Origin: Phocaeicola faecium | GTDB taxonomy: Bacteria; Bacteroidota; Bacteroidia; Bacteroidales; Bacteroidaceae | Length of the DNA stretch: 64,000 nt | Assembly (NCBI RefSeq): GCF_014837055.1 | Contig: NZ_JACSPQ010000017.1 | Span: 1 to 64,000, forward strand | Reading direction: 5' to 3' | Shown here: piece after piece, positions 49,651 to 57,719 of the stretch | How positions within the stretch are numbered: position 1 is the first letter of the stretch | Layout: each line of letters starts with the position of its first letter | Position numbers and translations under genes: made by a program | Notes under the pieces: model-generated | Told to the model about the DNA's origin: nothing | The model's database searches: none | Seen by the model: the letters and a program-made list of their open reading frames with translations, nothing else

Positions 49651-49750
49651 ATGAAAAACGCTTCCCATAGCGTTGGTCTGTTCTACCCATAGAACCGGAT
49701 AACTTATCCGCATGGGTTAGGCAACGCTTCCCATAGCGTTTTTTGAAGGA
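49651..49750. repeat. modular palindromic repeat, copy D
   Basis: Modules AACGCTTCCCATAGCGTT, TTCTACCCATAGAACCGG, TTATCCGCATGGGTTAGG and CAACGCTTCCCATAGCGTTT. It is the most rearranged copy, with the outer module nearly the same at both ends. Confidence 0.8.
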
Positions 49751-49838
49751 AAATGGAGGTCGGTTTCGCCCCTGCCAAGCCGGAAAATCGGAACAGCTCT
49801 GAAACCACAAGGTGATGTCCGCATCCCGCCAAATGGCT

Positions 49839-49874
49839 TGTAGGGGCGTATCGCATACGCCCGAATCCATCCGC
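49839..49874 (-). repeat. 36-bp GGGCGTATGCGATACGCCC repeat, copy 2
   Basis: Inverted relative to 47597-47632, identical except for the variable bases between GCGGATG and TTCGGG. The two inverted copies bracket the acyltransferase and toxin-antitoxin genes. Confidence 0.8.
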
Positions 49875-49936
49875 GTTTACATGGGCAGGTGGCGGATATC
49901 CATAACCAAAATATGAACAAGACAAAGTAGGAAGCC

Positions 49937-51751
49937 ATGAAACGATTGATATGGGGGATTATTAGCGTGCTGGTATGCTCTTGTGCAGGTTGCGGCACGA
50001 AGCAAGAGGGCGAAGTTGCCTTACGGGAACTGACGCGGGCAGAAAATGTGATGTTCGATTATCCGGACAGCGCGTTACACATCCTGCAAGCCATGCCTGT
50101 ACCCGCAGGCGAGGAGCAACATGCCCTTTGGTGTCTGCTCACCACGCAGGCTGCCTACAAGCAGTTCCTCCCCATCCCTTCCGACTCGCTTATTCGTATC
50201 GCCTACGATTATTACCGGAATACGGACGATGCACGCCGCAAGGCGATGGCGGCACTTTATATGGGCGGGGTAAATTATGATTTGGGGCGTGCCGAGCAAG
50301 CGATACGTTACTATGCGGAAGCCGATAAATACGCCGCATTGACAGATGATTATACGCTTCGGTATTTGATCATGTCGTCGCTCGGTACTGTTTATTTGTA
50401 TCGTGATTTGGCGGATTATGCGTTAGAAAGCGGCAGGAAGGCTTATGAATATTCGCGTAAATCTCCTTATAGGAGGTATGAAGTCGATGCTTTAATAGGT
50501 TTGGGAAGGGCTTATTGTTTGAAAAACAGTTTAGACACGGCTATCGTTTATTATCATCGGGCGATTGATCTTGCATCGATTTCAGATTCTGCAAGTGTGA
50601 CAGCTATTGAAAGAGAATTAGCCGGTATCTATATCAATAGAGGTGATCATCGGCAAGCCCTGTCTTTGCTGCAAAACATTATTACCAAAGACAAAAGTCC
50701 TCAGTTTTTCTATTGTTTGGGAGAAACCTATCTGAATTTAGAGCGATACGATTCTGCTCATTATTACCTGACGCAAGCCTTACATGGGGCTAATCTATAT
50801 ACCCGCACCGCCACGTATGAATGTTTGTTCCGTTTGAGCCATCAGCCGGCATACCGGAAATATATGGGCGCTTATGGCGACTCGCTGTTTGTTTATCAAG
50901 ATTCTGTGCTTGAGTTAGATAAAGGCAAAGAGATTATTGCCTATAAAGAGAAATACAAGCATCAGAAGTTGGTTAATGAAAACCAGCGGTTGGAATTGGA
51001 AAAGGCGAAAGTCGTTTATTGGTTGATGCTGTTTGTTATCCTTGTCCTGTTTTTAGTGGCTTTGTTTATTTATATTCATTTGCGCCGCCAAAAGGCTTTG
51101 CGCCGGAAAGAAGAAGAACTGAATAAGCTGGTTCTGTCGCTTCATGAAAACGAAGCCCTGATTAAGCGCAATACCAATTACATTGCTGCGTTAGAGGCTG
51201 AAATAGCTCAAAGCAGCGATACGGCGGAACAGTTGGAAGAACAACAGAAATTGGTATCTACCCTTCAGGATGAAAACCGCCGGTTGCAGACGGAAAACGG
51301 TAAACTGAAAAACCGGATAGAGCATCAGGACGTATCGTCGTACGACTCTACGGAGATAAAGCGGATTGCGGAGGAACTTTATGCGGTGAAACAGCAAAAA
51401 GAACATCTGTCTGCTTGGCTTGTGGAAAAACATCCCTATTTGTCTGCTTTACACAGCCGCCCCGTTTACCTGAAAGATGAAGATTTGAAGCAACTCCGGC
51501 AGCTTACCGATGTGATATATGCCGAGTTTTGCCGGCGGCTGCACACGGATGTACCGGCATTGAGCGACAATGAAATCACGCTTTGCTGCCTGATAAAACT
51601 GCGTTTCACGGTTTCAGAAATAGCAGTCTTATTAGGCATATCCGCATCGTCTGTCTCTACGGGAAAGTTCCGCATCAAAAACAAAATCTATACGGCATTG
51701 GGTATTCCTCCAAAGAAGATTAGCCTTGATTTATGGATTTGGGGGTATTGA
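49937..51751 (+). CDS. TPR lipoprotein with membrane helix and C-terminal HTH
   Basis: 604 aa. N-terminal SPII-like signal (MKRLIWGIISVLVCSCAGC), about 8 tetratricopeptide-like helical hairpins (about 30-330, e.g. AEQAIRYYAEADKYAAL, LDTAIVYYHRAIDLA), one membrane helix (about 355-377, VYWLMLFVILVLFLVALFIYI), a coiled coil (about 385-470) and a C-terminal domain with LSDNEITLCCLIKLRFTVSE then a LuxR-like helix-turn-helix (IAVLLGISASSVSTGKFRIK). The architecture suggests a membrane-bound one-component regulator with periplasmic TPR sensor and cytoplasmic DNA-binding end. Its targets may be the small genes that follow. Confidence 0.8.
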   Translation: MKRLIWGIISVLVCSCAGCGTKQEGEVALRELTRAENVMFDYPDSALHILQAMPVPAGEEQHALWCLLTTQAAYKQFLPIPSDSLIRIAYDYYRNTDDARRKAMAALYMGGVNYDLGRAEQAIRYYAEADKYAALTDDYTLRYLIMSSLGTVYLYRDLADYALESGRKAYEYSRKSPYRRYEVDALIGLGRAYCLKNSLDTAIVYYHRAIDLASISDSASVTAIERELAGIYINRGDHRQALSLLQNIITKDKSPQFFYCLGETYLNLERYDSAHYYLTQALHGANLYTRTATYECLFRLSHQPAYRKYMGAYGDSLFVYQDSVLELDKGKEIIAYKEKYKHQKLVNENQRLELEKAKVVYWLMLFVILVLFLVALFIYIHLRRQKALRRKEEELNKLVLSLHENEALIKRNTNYIAALEAEIAQSSDTAEQLEEQQKLVSTLQDENRRLQTENGKLKNRIEHQDVSSYDSTEIKRIAEELYAVKQQKEHLSAWLVEKHPYLSALHSRPVYLKDEDLKQLRQLTDVIYAEFCRRLHTDVPALSDNEITLCCLIKLRFTVSEIAVLLGISASSVSTGKFRIKNKIYTALGIPPKKISLDLWIWGY

Positions 51752-51915
51752 AAGATGATGTATAGATTGCTTTAAACGGGTTTTATTGTAAGTGGCTTAT
51801 TATCATTATAATACGCTTTTTACTCTTTCTTCATTTGTCTATATGAAGTCTATATGAGTTTCTTGTAATTTTAGGGCTTCATACTTAATTTTGTCTTATT
51901 CAAAAACCAATTATT

Positions 51916-52290
51916 ATGAGACCAAAGTTAAGTATTTTATTCTTTTCCATTTTCCTTTTTAGCATGGAGAGCGTGATAGGGAAAATGGGAGCTTCTTGTT
52001 TGGAATGGGAAGGAAAATGGAAAAATTATGAGCGTAGTTTGGATGGTATTCCTATAAGCGGTCAAGTAGCGGATAATCTTTTAATTTTATCCAATGACCG
52101 TCCGGATAGGGATATTGTTATCACTTTTATGGATAGTTCGGGAATAGTTATTTTAGAAAAGTATGTTCCTCAATCCCAATCAGCCTATGTAATACTTCCC
52201 TTAGAGGAATTGCCCGATGGCAATACCTATATGATAGTAGTGACCAGTTCGAATCCTTCGGATAGGATTTATGCGACTTTTGAAAAGTGA
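51916..52290 (+). CDS. DUF3244 family secreted protein
   Basis: 124 aa. Signal peptide (RPKLSILFFSIFLFSMESVIG), then a small Ig-like beta-sandwich: LLILSNDRPDRDIVITFMDSSGIVILEKYV and YVILPLEELPDGNTYMIVV, as in DUF3244 proteins of Bacteroides. These are often encoded beside TPR/HTH regulators such as the gene 165 nt upstream. Role unknown; probably periplasmic. Start at the only plausible ATG. Confidence 0.8.
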   Translation: MRPKLSILFFSIFLFSMESVIGKMGASCLEWEGKWKNYERSLDGIPISGQVADNLLILSNDRPDRDIVITFMDSSGIVILEKYVPQSQSAYVILPLEELPDGNTYMIVVTSSNPSDRIYATFEK

Positions 52291-52328
52291 TATGCCTTTA
52301 TTAAAATAAGATTGTTAACATTTAAAAA

Positions 52329-52333
52329 GGAGG
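52329..52333 (+). promoter_or_regulatory. strong Shine-Dalgarno site
   Basis: AAAAAGGAGG lies 5 nt before the ATG at 52339. Such a full SD is rare in Bacteroidetes and decides the start. Confidence 0.75.
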
Positions 52334-52338
52334 TTTTT

Positions 52339-53193
52339 ATGAAAAAAATTGTTTATTTATTCGTTTGTTTAGGTGTCATCTTATTTAGTGCTTGTGCAAA
52401 TGATGTACCTACCAGTGTAGAGGACAACTCAGAAACAAGAATAGAGTTGAGCGAATATGAAGATGCTTCTGCATTGCATAGTATAGTATTGGATTGTGCT
52501 GCCGAAATAGTCAAAGAGCAAAATGTTACTTTAGATCAATTAACACAATATCAGGCATATACGGTAACCCAAGATGCAGTGCTAAGAGGAGTCCAAAAGT
52601 ATATCTCACAAAGGGAAGGTAGAAGTCTTACTTCAACAGAACAAAACACACTAAAGGCAGAAGTAAGTAATTATTGGAACGATTCAAGTAGTAGAGCTTT
52701 AATGAAGAAAATTGCACAAAGTTCTACTCCTATAAATCCAAATACCGGGAATGCTGATTTAAACACTTTATACACGAGATGTAAAATTAAGCCGGAAGCT
52801 CAAAAATATCTAAATAAGATGTTTGGTAATATGGATCTTCCAAATTATGAAAGTTATCTTGATGGTTTGGTTATGGATGTATGGTCTACCGCATCCGGGC
52901 TATCTAGTGATGAAAAGTTAAGTTTGATAAATGTTATAACGGTAACTAAAGATAGTTATCAATATTGGAATCGGAATGTACCGATGACACGTTTAAGCAG
53001 AACTGCAAAAAGTATTATTATATCTGATGCTGTAGGTGGAGTTTGGGGATTTTTCAAAGGGCTTGGTAGATCAGCTGGAAGTCTTATATTTGGACCCGGT
53101 GGAGCAGTGCTGACCATAACAGGATCAGTAATAGTAGGTGCTGCAGAAAGTTCTGTAGGAGCAGCTATTACGGAAGGCTTATTAAGGATATGA
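52339..53193 (+). CDS. lipoprotein with glycine-rich hydrophobic C-terminus
   Basis: 284 aa, family not recognised. SPII signal MKKIVYLFVCLGVILFSAC. A polar helical middle (about 40-215; SALHSIVLDCAAEIVKEQ, PINPNTGNADLNTLY) is followed by a hydrophobic, glycine-rich end (about 235-284: VGGVWGFFKGLGRSAGSLIF, GGAVLTITGSVIVGAAESSV) that could insert into or line a membrane. Codon use is AT-rich compared with the PUL and core genes. The next gene, a small membrane protein, overlaps its stop by 4 nt (ATGA), so the two are translated together. A toxin/immunity or membrane-complex pair is possible; no homologue is claimed. Confidence 0.7.
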   Translation: MKKIVYLFVCLGVILFSACANDVPTSVEDNSETRIELSEYEDASALHSIVLDCAAEIVKEQNVTLDQLTQYQAYTVTQDAVLRGVQKYISQREGRSLTSTEQNTLKAEVSNYWNDSSSRALMKKIAQSSTPINPNTGNADLNTLYTRCKIKPEAQKYLNKMFGNMDLPNYESYLDGLVMDVWSTASGLSSDEKLSLINVITVTKDSYQYWNRNVPMTRLSRTAKSIIISDAVGGVWGFFKGLGRSAGSLIFGPGGAVLTITGSVIVGAAESSVGAAITEGLLRI

Positions 53194-53438
53194 TGATTTC
53201 GGCTCCTTTAGATATTTATGCAGTTTTGTTTCTGACATTGATTCCTATAACGTTAATTTTGTTGTGCTTTAACAAGAAAGTAAAGGCATATTTGAAAAAG
53301 CACGAAATCATAGATGGCTTTGTAGATACTACATTGTTATTGTCTATTTGGTTTATAGGTAATCATTTTGTAGACTGGAAACTGTCTGCAATAATAGCAA
53401 TAGCTTTGACATGGATAGTATGGAAAAAAAGGTCTTAG
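53190..53438 (+). CDS. small membrane protein
   Basis: 82 aa with about three membrane helices (IYAVLFLTLIPITLILLCFN, VDTTLLLSIWFIGNHFV, LSAIIAIALTWIVW) separated by basic loops (KKVKAYLKKHE). It overlaps the upstream lipoprotein stop as ATGA, so it is translationally coupled. Size and position would suit an immunity protein or a membrane partner of that lipoprotein. No family recognised. Confidence 0.65.
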   Translation: MMISAPLDIYAVLFLTLIPITLILLCFNKKVKAYLKKHEIIDGFVDTTLLLSIWFIGNHFVDWKLSAIIAIALTWIVWKKRS

Positions 53439-53768
53439 AGATATTTCAATAAAAAATGCATCCCTGATTTCGTTGCTTAAAAGCCTATCTGTATTTATAA
53501 ATATTTATAGAAGATGTGTTTTTAGTGATGAAGTCAGGGGTAAACAATAAGGTAGTCAAGCGGAAATTCGGACTCACCATTTAAGGTAAAGTATGTGCGG
53601 AATTATTTTTGTACTTCTTGCTTTTATTTGAGTTGTTGATATAGAGAAAAGGTATTTTAAAAATGTTTTGCAAGTTTGATATCTATGCAAATACAGCAAG
53701 TGAAAACTGTAACGCTTACTTTTGATTGAAATAATGATACTTGAAATTAGTCATTAACACAGTATATT
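53439..53768. other. noncoding gap with a degraded gene remnant
   Basis: No open gene. It holds the methyltransferase 3' remnant at 53558-53644. Otherwise AT-rich sequence with no clear promoter box. Confidence 0.6.
53558..53644 (+). pseudogene. remnant of a methyltransferase 3' end
   Basis: Closely resembles 54946-55052: AAGCGGAAATT, then CTCACC, AAAGTATGTGCGGAA, GTACTTCTTGCTTTTATTTG and AGTTGTTGATATAG. About 25 nt in the middle are missing, and scattered substitutions occur elsewhere. It is thus a second, decayed copy of the end of the gene at 54272-55049. Confidence 0.8.
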
Positions 53769-54188
53769 ATGTATAAACAGAAAACACGCTTTTATTCGGT
53801 ATTACTACTTATTCTTTGTAACATTATTCTTATAAGTTGTAGTAATGATGATGAGTTACAAACAGATAGTTTGACTCCGCAAGACTTGTATCAAACATCT
53901 TGGAGAGGAAGAGGACACTGTGATGCTTGGGCATATCCTGATATGGCTGTCGGTATGCAATTTATTAGTACGGAGAAAGGTAAAGTTATTTGGGAAAATT
54001 ATAATCCGATAGATGTTACTTACACGATAGAAGGGAAATATATTACCTTCAATAGCACTGCGCAATATTTGGCAGGTTCTCCGTGGCTGATTAAAAGTTA
54101 TACCAAAAACCATATAACGCTTATACAGAATGAAGCAAGTCCGGATAAAGAAAAAATAGCGGTGATAGAACTTGACAAGATTGAGTAA
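53769..54188 (+). CDS. small lipoprotein, lipocalin-like
   Basis: 139 aa. SPII signal with lipobox ISC (SVLLLILCNIILISC). The mature part has LYQTSWRGRG, TYTIEGKYITFNS and an ending of short beta strands, like the small lipocalin-like lipoproteins of Bacteroidetes and the lipoprotein at 525-1253. Function unknown; probably outer-membrane or surface. AT-rich, in the accessory stretch between the two copies of the methyltransferase 3' end. Confidence 0.7.
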   Translation: MYKQKTRFYSVLLLILCNIILISCSNDDELQTDSLTPQDLYQTSWRGRGHCDAWAYPDMAVGMQFISTEKGKVIWENYNPIDVTYTIEGKYITFNSTAQYLAGSPWLIKSYTKNHITLIQNEASPDKEKIAVIELDKIE

Positions 54189-54271
54189 AATGATGGATAA
54201 GATTAAGCTAATGTAAATAAAAACTGTGTATCTTTGACCTATAAAATAGATTCAGGAAAAAAAGTTATAGT

Positions 54272-55049
54272 ATGCAACAAAGGCATTTAGACAGGTACGC
54301 CTATTTTAATGACCTTGCCGTAACTTCCCGCGATTTCTACATCGGTTATCTCGGGAAGTTCATCCGTTTATACCCGGGAATGAAGGTCTTGGAATTAGGC
54401 TGTGGAGAAGGAGGAAACTTGCTTCCGTTTGCTGAGGCGGGATGCGAAGTAACCGGCATTGATATTGTGAAAACCAGAATAGAGCAGGCGGTGGAGTTTT
54501 TTGCACGGAAGAAAGCAAAAGGGACTTTTATCTGTTCGGACATTGCTGATGTTTCAGAAGACATTGGAAAGTTCGAACTAATTATAATACATGATGTTAT
54601 AGAACATATTCCGGGGGGAGAAACTTGCCGTTATAACTAAAGCCAAAAGTCTGTTGAAAGACGGCGGCATTATCTTTTGGGGCTTCCCTGCTTGGCAAAT
54701 GCCCTTCGGCGGTCATCAGCAAATCTGCCGGAACCGTATCCTTTCGCATCTGCCCTATATTCACTTACTGCCCGCGCCGCTATATAAACTGTTGTTAAGG
54801 ATGGGGAAAGAAGACGACTCTTGTGTACGTGAACTGTTAAGCATAAAGTCTTGCGGTGTTTCCATCGAACAGTTTGAGCGGATGATGAGGCAGACAGGCA
54901 GTGAAGTTATCGACAAGATTTATTGGTTCATCAACCCGCATTATAAGCGGAAATTTGGGTTCACCCCTAAGAAACTATACGGTTGGGTAGGGAAGCTAAA
55001 GTATCTGCGGAACTATTTCTGTACTTCTTGCTTTTATTTGAGTCGTTGA
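54272..55049 (+). pseudogene. SAM-dependent methyltransferase, frameshifted
   Basis: Class I Rossmann methyltransferase split in two frames. The first part (54272-54640) has the SAM motif VLELGCGEGGNLLPFAEAGC, acidic GIDIVKTRIEQA and IIIHDVIEHI. The rest continues in the +1 frame (EKLAVITKAKSLLKDGGIIF and so on to 55049). The frames meet at six consecutive G (54613-54618). With five G the protein would read IPGEKLAVIT and be about 258 aa. It could be a disrupted gene, a phase-variable one or a sequencing error. The substrate is unknown. A strong terminator follows. Confidence 0.82.
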
Positions 55050-55065
55050 AATAGAAGAAAGATGT

Positions 55066-55114
55066 AAAAATTGCCACCATCAAGTTAGAAGTGCCACTTG
55101 ATGGTGGTAATTTT
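55066..55114. terminator. bidirectional terminator
   Basis: A near-perfect 20-bp stem (55066-55085 with 55095-55114; core CCACCATCAAGT/ACTTGATGGTGG), flanked by A and T runs, between convergent genes. Confidence 0.9.
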
Positions 55115-55163
55115 TCGACCGCTTAAAATGACAATATATTGTTGGTCGTTTTTTTCAGATACT

Positions 55164-56231
55164 TTATTCTTTCAAATGATAAATGCAGAGAGTTGATTCA
55201 TTACTGTTTTCATTCTTGTCAGGAGTCCAAGTGACGAGACAATTATACAGATTTGAAGATATGGGTATGCCTATTGAGGAAGTTGAATTAGTATTGATGG
55301 ACAGTTCCTTGAATATCTTCAGATTGTTGTCTGTTTGTGAGTAAAGCAAATAGAATGCTTCTGGTTTGTCGTAATATCCCCATACAGACAGCAGATAACG
55401 TTTCCCGTAGATGAACCATATCGGGAAAAAATACCCTTCTTGTACATTTACGCAAGTGGCAATCCCCGGAAAAGAACGGGCTGTCTTCTGTTTGATATCC
55501 AGTAAGATATCAGCATACAGTGAATCATTTCGGTAAGTATAAAAACAGTTCTCTTGCGGTGAGAATAAGCCAATAGAATGGTCTCCATGCAGATAGAAGT
55601 TGCGCCACGGCATAGATAGAATGGGATATTTGGTCTCATTATTGAGTATGTTCGAGGTAAGCTTTCCCTCTGTGTTCATTTTCCATAATCCGTTGGGATT
55701 GTTATGCACATAATAGGATGTAAAGCAAAGCAGGGTACTGTCAGTATCCATAACAATATCCGAACTGATTTTCCCGTGTTTGATGGTTTGTACGTATTGC
55801 CCATCGAAAGTATAGATGTTTATTTTTAGGCTTTTGTTGTCTGCTATGTAAATATAGTCTTGTCGTATCCAAAAGTGATTTATATCTATATATTCCTCCG
55901 GTCCTTCTCCTCGTTTATCCAAAAGATATAGTAGCGTCCCTTTGTCGTTAAAGCAGAATATTTTCTTTTGTTTTCGGTCTAATATGAAAATATTAGAATT
56001 ATCGATAAATGCTTGTCTGGCTTCTCCTATGAACTGTTCTTTGGGGAGCTTTAAGGAGATGTTTTGTACAGAAGATGTGATATCGGAAATATATAACGTA
56101 TTTGAAGTTTGGTTGAAATCTACTTGTACTGTTTGTTCTGCGGAAATGGATTGTTGCTTATATGAGGTTGAGGTACATCCACATATTATTAAAAGTAATA
56201 AACCTGTGTAATAAAATGCTTTTGTTTTCAT
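55164..56231 (-). CDS. 6-bladed beta-propeller lipoprotein
   Basis: 355 aa. SPII signal (KTKAFYYTGLLLLIICGC). The rest shows NHL-like six-bladed propeller repeats: IFILDRKQKKIFCFNDKGTL, RGEGPEEYIDINHFWIRQDY, IYIADNKSLKINIYTFDGQY. The KRGEGPEEY stretch is a hallmark of this Bacteroides family. Probably a surface or periplasmic binding protein of unknown ligand. I start at MKTKAF (56231); the open frame reaches 56255. It is on the opposite strand to the methyltransferase and reads the same way as mdh, from which it is separated by an inverted repeat. Confidence 0.83.
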   Translation of the reverse strand: MKTKAFYYTGLLLLIICGCTSTSYKQQSISAEQTVQVDFNQTSNTLYISDITSSVQNISLKLPKEQFIGEARQAFIDNSNIFILDRKQKKIFCFNDKGTLLYLLDKRGEGPEEYIDINHFWIRQDYIYIADNKSLKINIYTFDGQYVQTIKHGKISSDIVMDTDSTLLCFTSYYVHNNPNGLWKMNTEGKLTSNILNNETKYPILSMPWRNFYLHGDHSIGLFSPQENCFYTYRNDSLYADILLDIKQKTARSFPGIATCVNVQEGYFFPIWFIYGKRYLLSVWGYYDKPEAFYLLYSQTDNNLKIFKELSINTNSTSSIGIPISSNLYNCLVTWTPDKNENSNESTLCIYHLKE

Positions 56232-56321
56232 AGATGGCTGTGTGATGATACACATGGCTGAAGATATTGGAATTGTTTTTTCATCATAATATGATTTGAG
56301 GCTTGAGTAAAGGTTATAGTA

Positions 56322-56388
56322 TAAGTGTAATATAAGTATGATAGTTTATGATATTTAGATACACTAACTATCCCTTATATTACACTTA
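56322..56388. repeat. 15-bp inverted repeat between mdh and the propeller gene
   Basis: TAAGTGTAATATAAG (56322-56336) and CTTATATTACACTTA (56374-56388) are perfect complements with a 37-nt loop. No T run, so either a weak terminator of mdh or a protein-binding site. Confidence 0.65.
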
Positions 56389-56408
56389 AATGGTAATCTT
56401 ATGTAAGA

Positions 56409-57410
56409 TTATTTAATGTTCGGGTTCAAAGCATTCCATTCTGCTACCGGAGGAAGAACGCCCATAGCGATAACTTCGTCACGCAATTCGCAGAGGTGAG
56501 CGTAGCTCTTATCCAAAGCAGCTTGTTCTTCCGGAGTTCCGTTCAATTCTGCGCAGTGGCAACCATCGGCAGTGATTGAAGTTTCCCATGCCATCATGAT
56601 GTGGTCGTACTTGTCGTTTGATACGTAAGTACCTGCCGGCCAACGGAAAGCCTTGCCGCCCATAGCAGCACCAATCATTTCGATTGATACGTAAGCCGGG
56701 CTTTGGAATGAAGAACGTCCGCGCAATGCGATGATGTTTGCACCGCCTTTAGTTACTTTCTGTTGGATTTCTGCCCATTGTTCTTTAGTCAAAGCGTCAG
56801 TACCGATGATGTCGGTCAACGGTTTGCCGTTTACTTTAGCCGTAGAAGCGAATACTGCCATCTGTTCGCCGTGGCCACCGTAAGTACGGCAGTTTTCAAC
56901 AGCGTCCATAGAAACACCGAAATGTTTAGCCAATTCGCTGCGCAGACGAGTAGAGTCAAGAGCAGCCAAAGTAGTAACCTGACCCGGTTTCAAACCAGAG
57001 TACAGCAAAGTAATCAAACCGGTAATATCAGCCGGGTTGAAGATAACCACGATGTGTTTTACATCCGGGCAGTACTGTTTAACGTTCTTACCGAATTCTT
57101 CAGCGATGGCAGCGTTACCTTTCAGCAAGTCTTCACGAGTCATACCTGCTTTACGGGCAGCACCTCCTGAGTTTACGATATATTTAGCACCTGTCAGCGC
57201 TTCTTTGATATCTGAAGTGAAAGTTACGTTAACGCCTTCGAAACCGCAGTGGTATAATTCTTCAGCTACGCCTTCCAAACCCGGAGCATACGGGTCATAC
57301 AAACAGATGTTCGGAGTCAAACCCATCATAATGGCTGTTTGAGCCATGTTAGAACCGATCATGCCGGCAGCACCAACAATGGTAAGCTTTTCATTTGTTA
57401 CAAATTCCAT
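56409..57410 (-). CDS. mdh: malate dehydrogenase
   Basis: 333 aa, cytoplasmic. NAD-dependent interconversion of malate and oxaloacetate. Rossmann motif VGAAGMIGSNMAQ, Asp of IDYDP-like region (ICLYDPYAPG), NSGGAARKAGMTREDLL, IFNPADIT, and the catalytic histidine in CRTYGGHGEQM. In Bacteroidales it serves the reductive branch to fumarate and succinate. A minus-strand -7 box (57462-57469) lies 52 nt upstream. Single-gene transcript. Confidence 0.95.
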   Translation of the reverse strand: MEFVTNEKLTIVGAAGMIGSNMAQTAIMMGLTPNICLYDPYAPGLEGVAEELYHCGFEGVNVTFTSDIKEALTGAKYIVNSGGAARKAGMTREDLLKGNAAIAEEFGKNVKQYCPDVKHIVVIFNPADITGLITLLYSGLKPGQVTTLAALDSTRLRSELAKHFGVSMDAVENCRTYGGHGEQMAVFASTAKVNGKPLTDIIGTDALTKEQWAEIQQKVTKGGANIIALRGRSSFQSPAYVSIEMIGAAMGGKAFRWPAGTYVSNDKYDHIMMAWETSITADGCHCAELNGTPEEQAALDKSYAHLCELRDEVIAMGVLPPVAEWNALNPNIK

Positions 57411-57461
57411 AATTCTTATTATTTAAGTTTGTTATAATATGTGATTTCTCTTTCACGGCTA

Positions 57462-57469
57462 CAAAGATA
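57462..57469 (-). promoter_or_regulatory. -7 box of mdh
   Basis: TATCTTTG on the minus strand, matching TAnnTTTG. Confidence 0.6.
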
Positions 57470-57681
57470 AAAGTTTCTGGGATAAAAATGAATTTTTGCC
57501 TTGCCAAAAATAAATTCGAACGGGTGGCTTTCACGTTAATTACGGAATAATTTCACTATTTTTAATCGGTACCTTCCCCGATTTGCAAACAGCAGGTTGC
57601 ATTTTGTGTGTTTAAGAGGCGGTGATTCGAAGTGGCGGAGGCTTTTTGGATGCTTTGCTTTTCCACCCGCCCGTTTTTTTG

Positions 57682-57689
57682 TAATTTTG
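57682..57689 (+). promoter_or_regulatory. -7 box of the nucleotidyltransferase gene
   Basis: TAATTTTG, with TTTG 24 nt upstream (57654-57657). It lies inside the longer open frame, supporting the ATG at 57720. Confidence 0.6.
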
Positions 57690-57719
57690 TCGCCTCATAT
57701 AATAAAGTTGAATATATAC

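Noticed and set aside
54654-55049. separate 131-aa gene after the methyltransferase fragment
   Set aside because: It continues the same methyltransferase in the +1 frame across the G6 run; not an independent gene.
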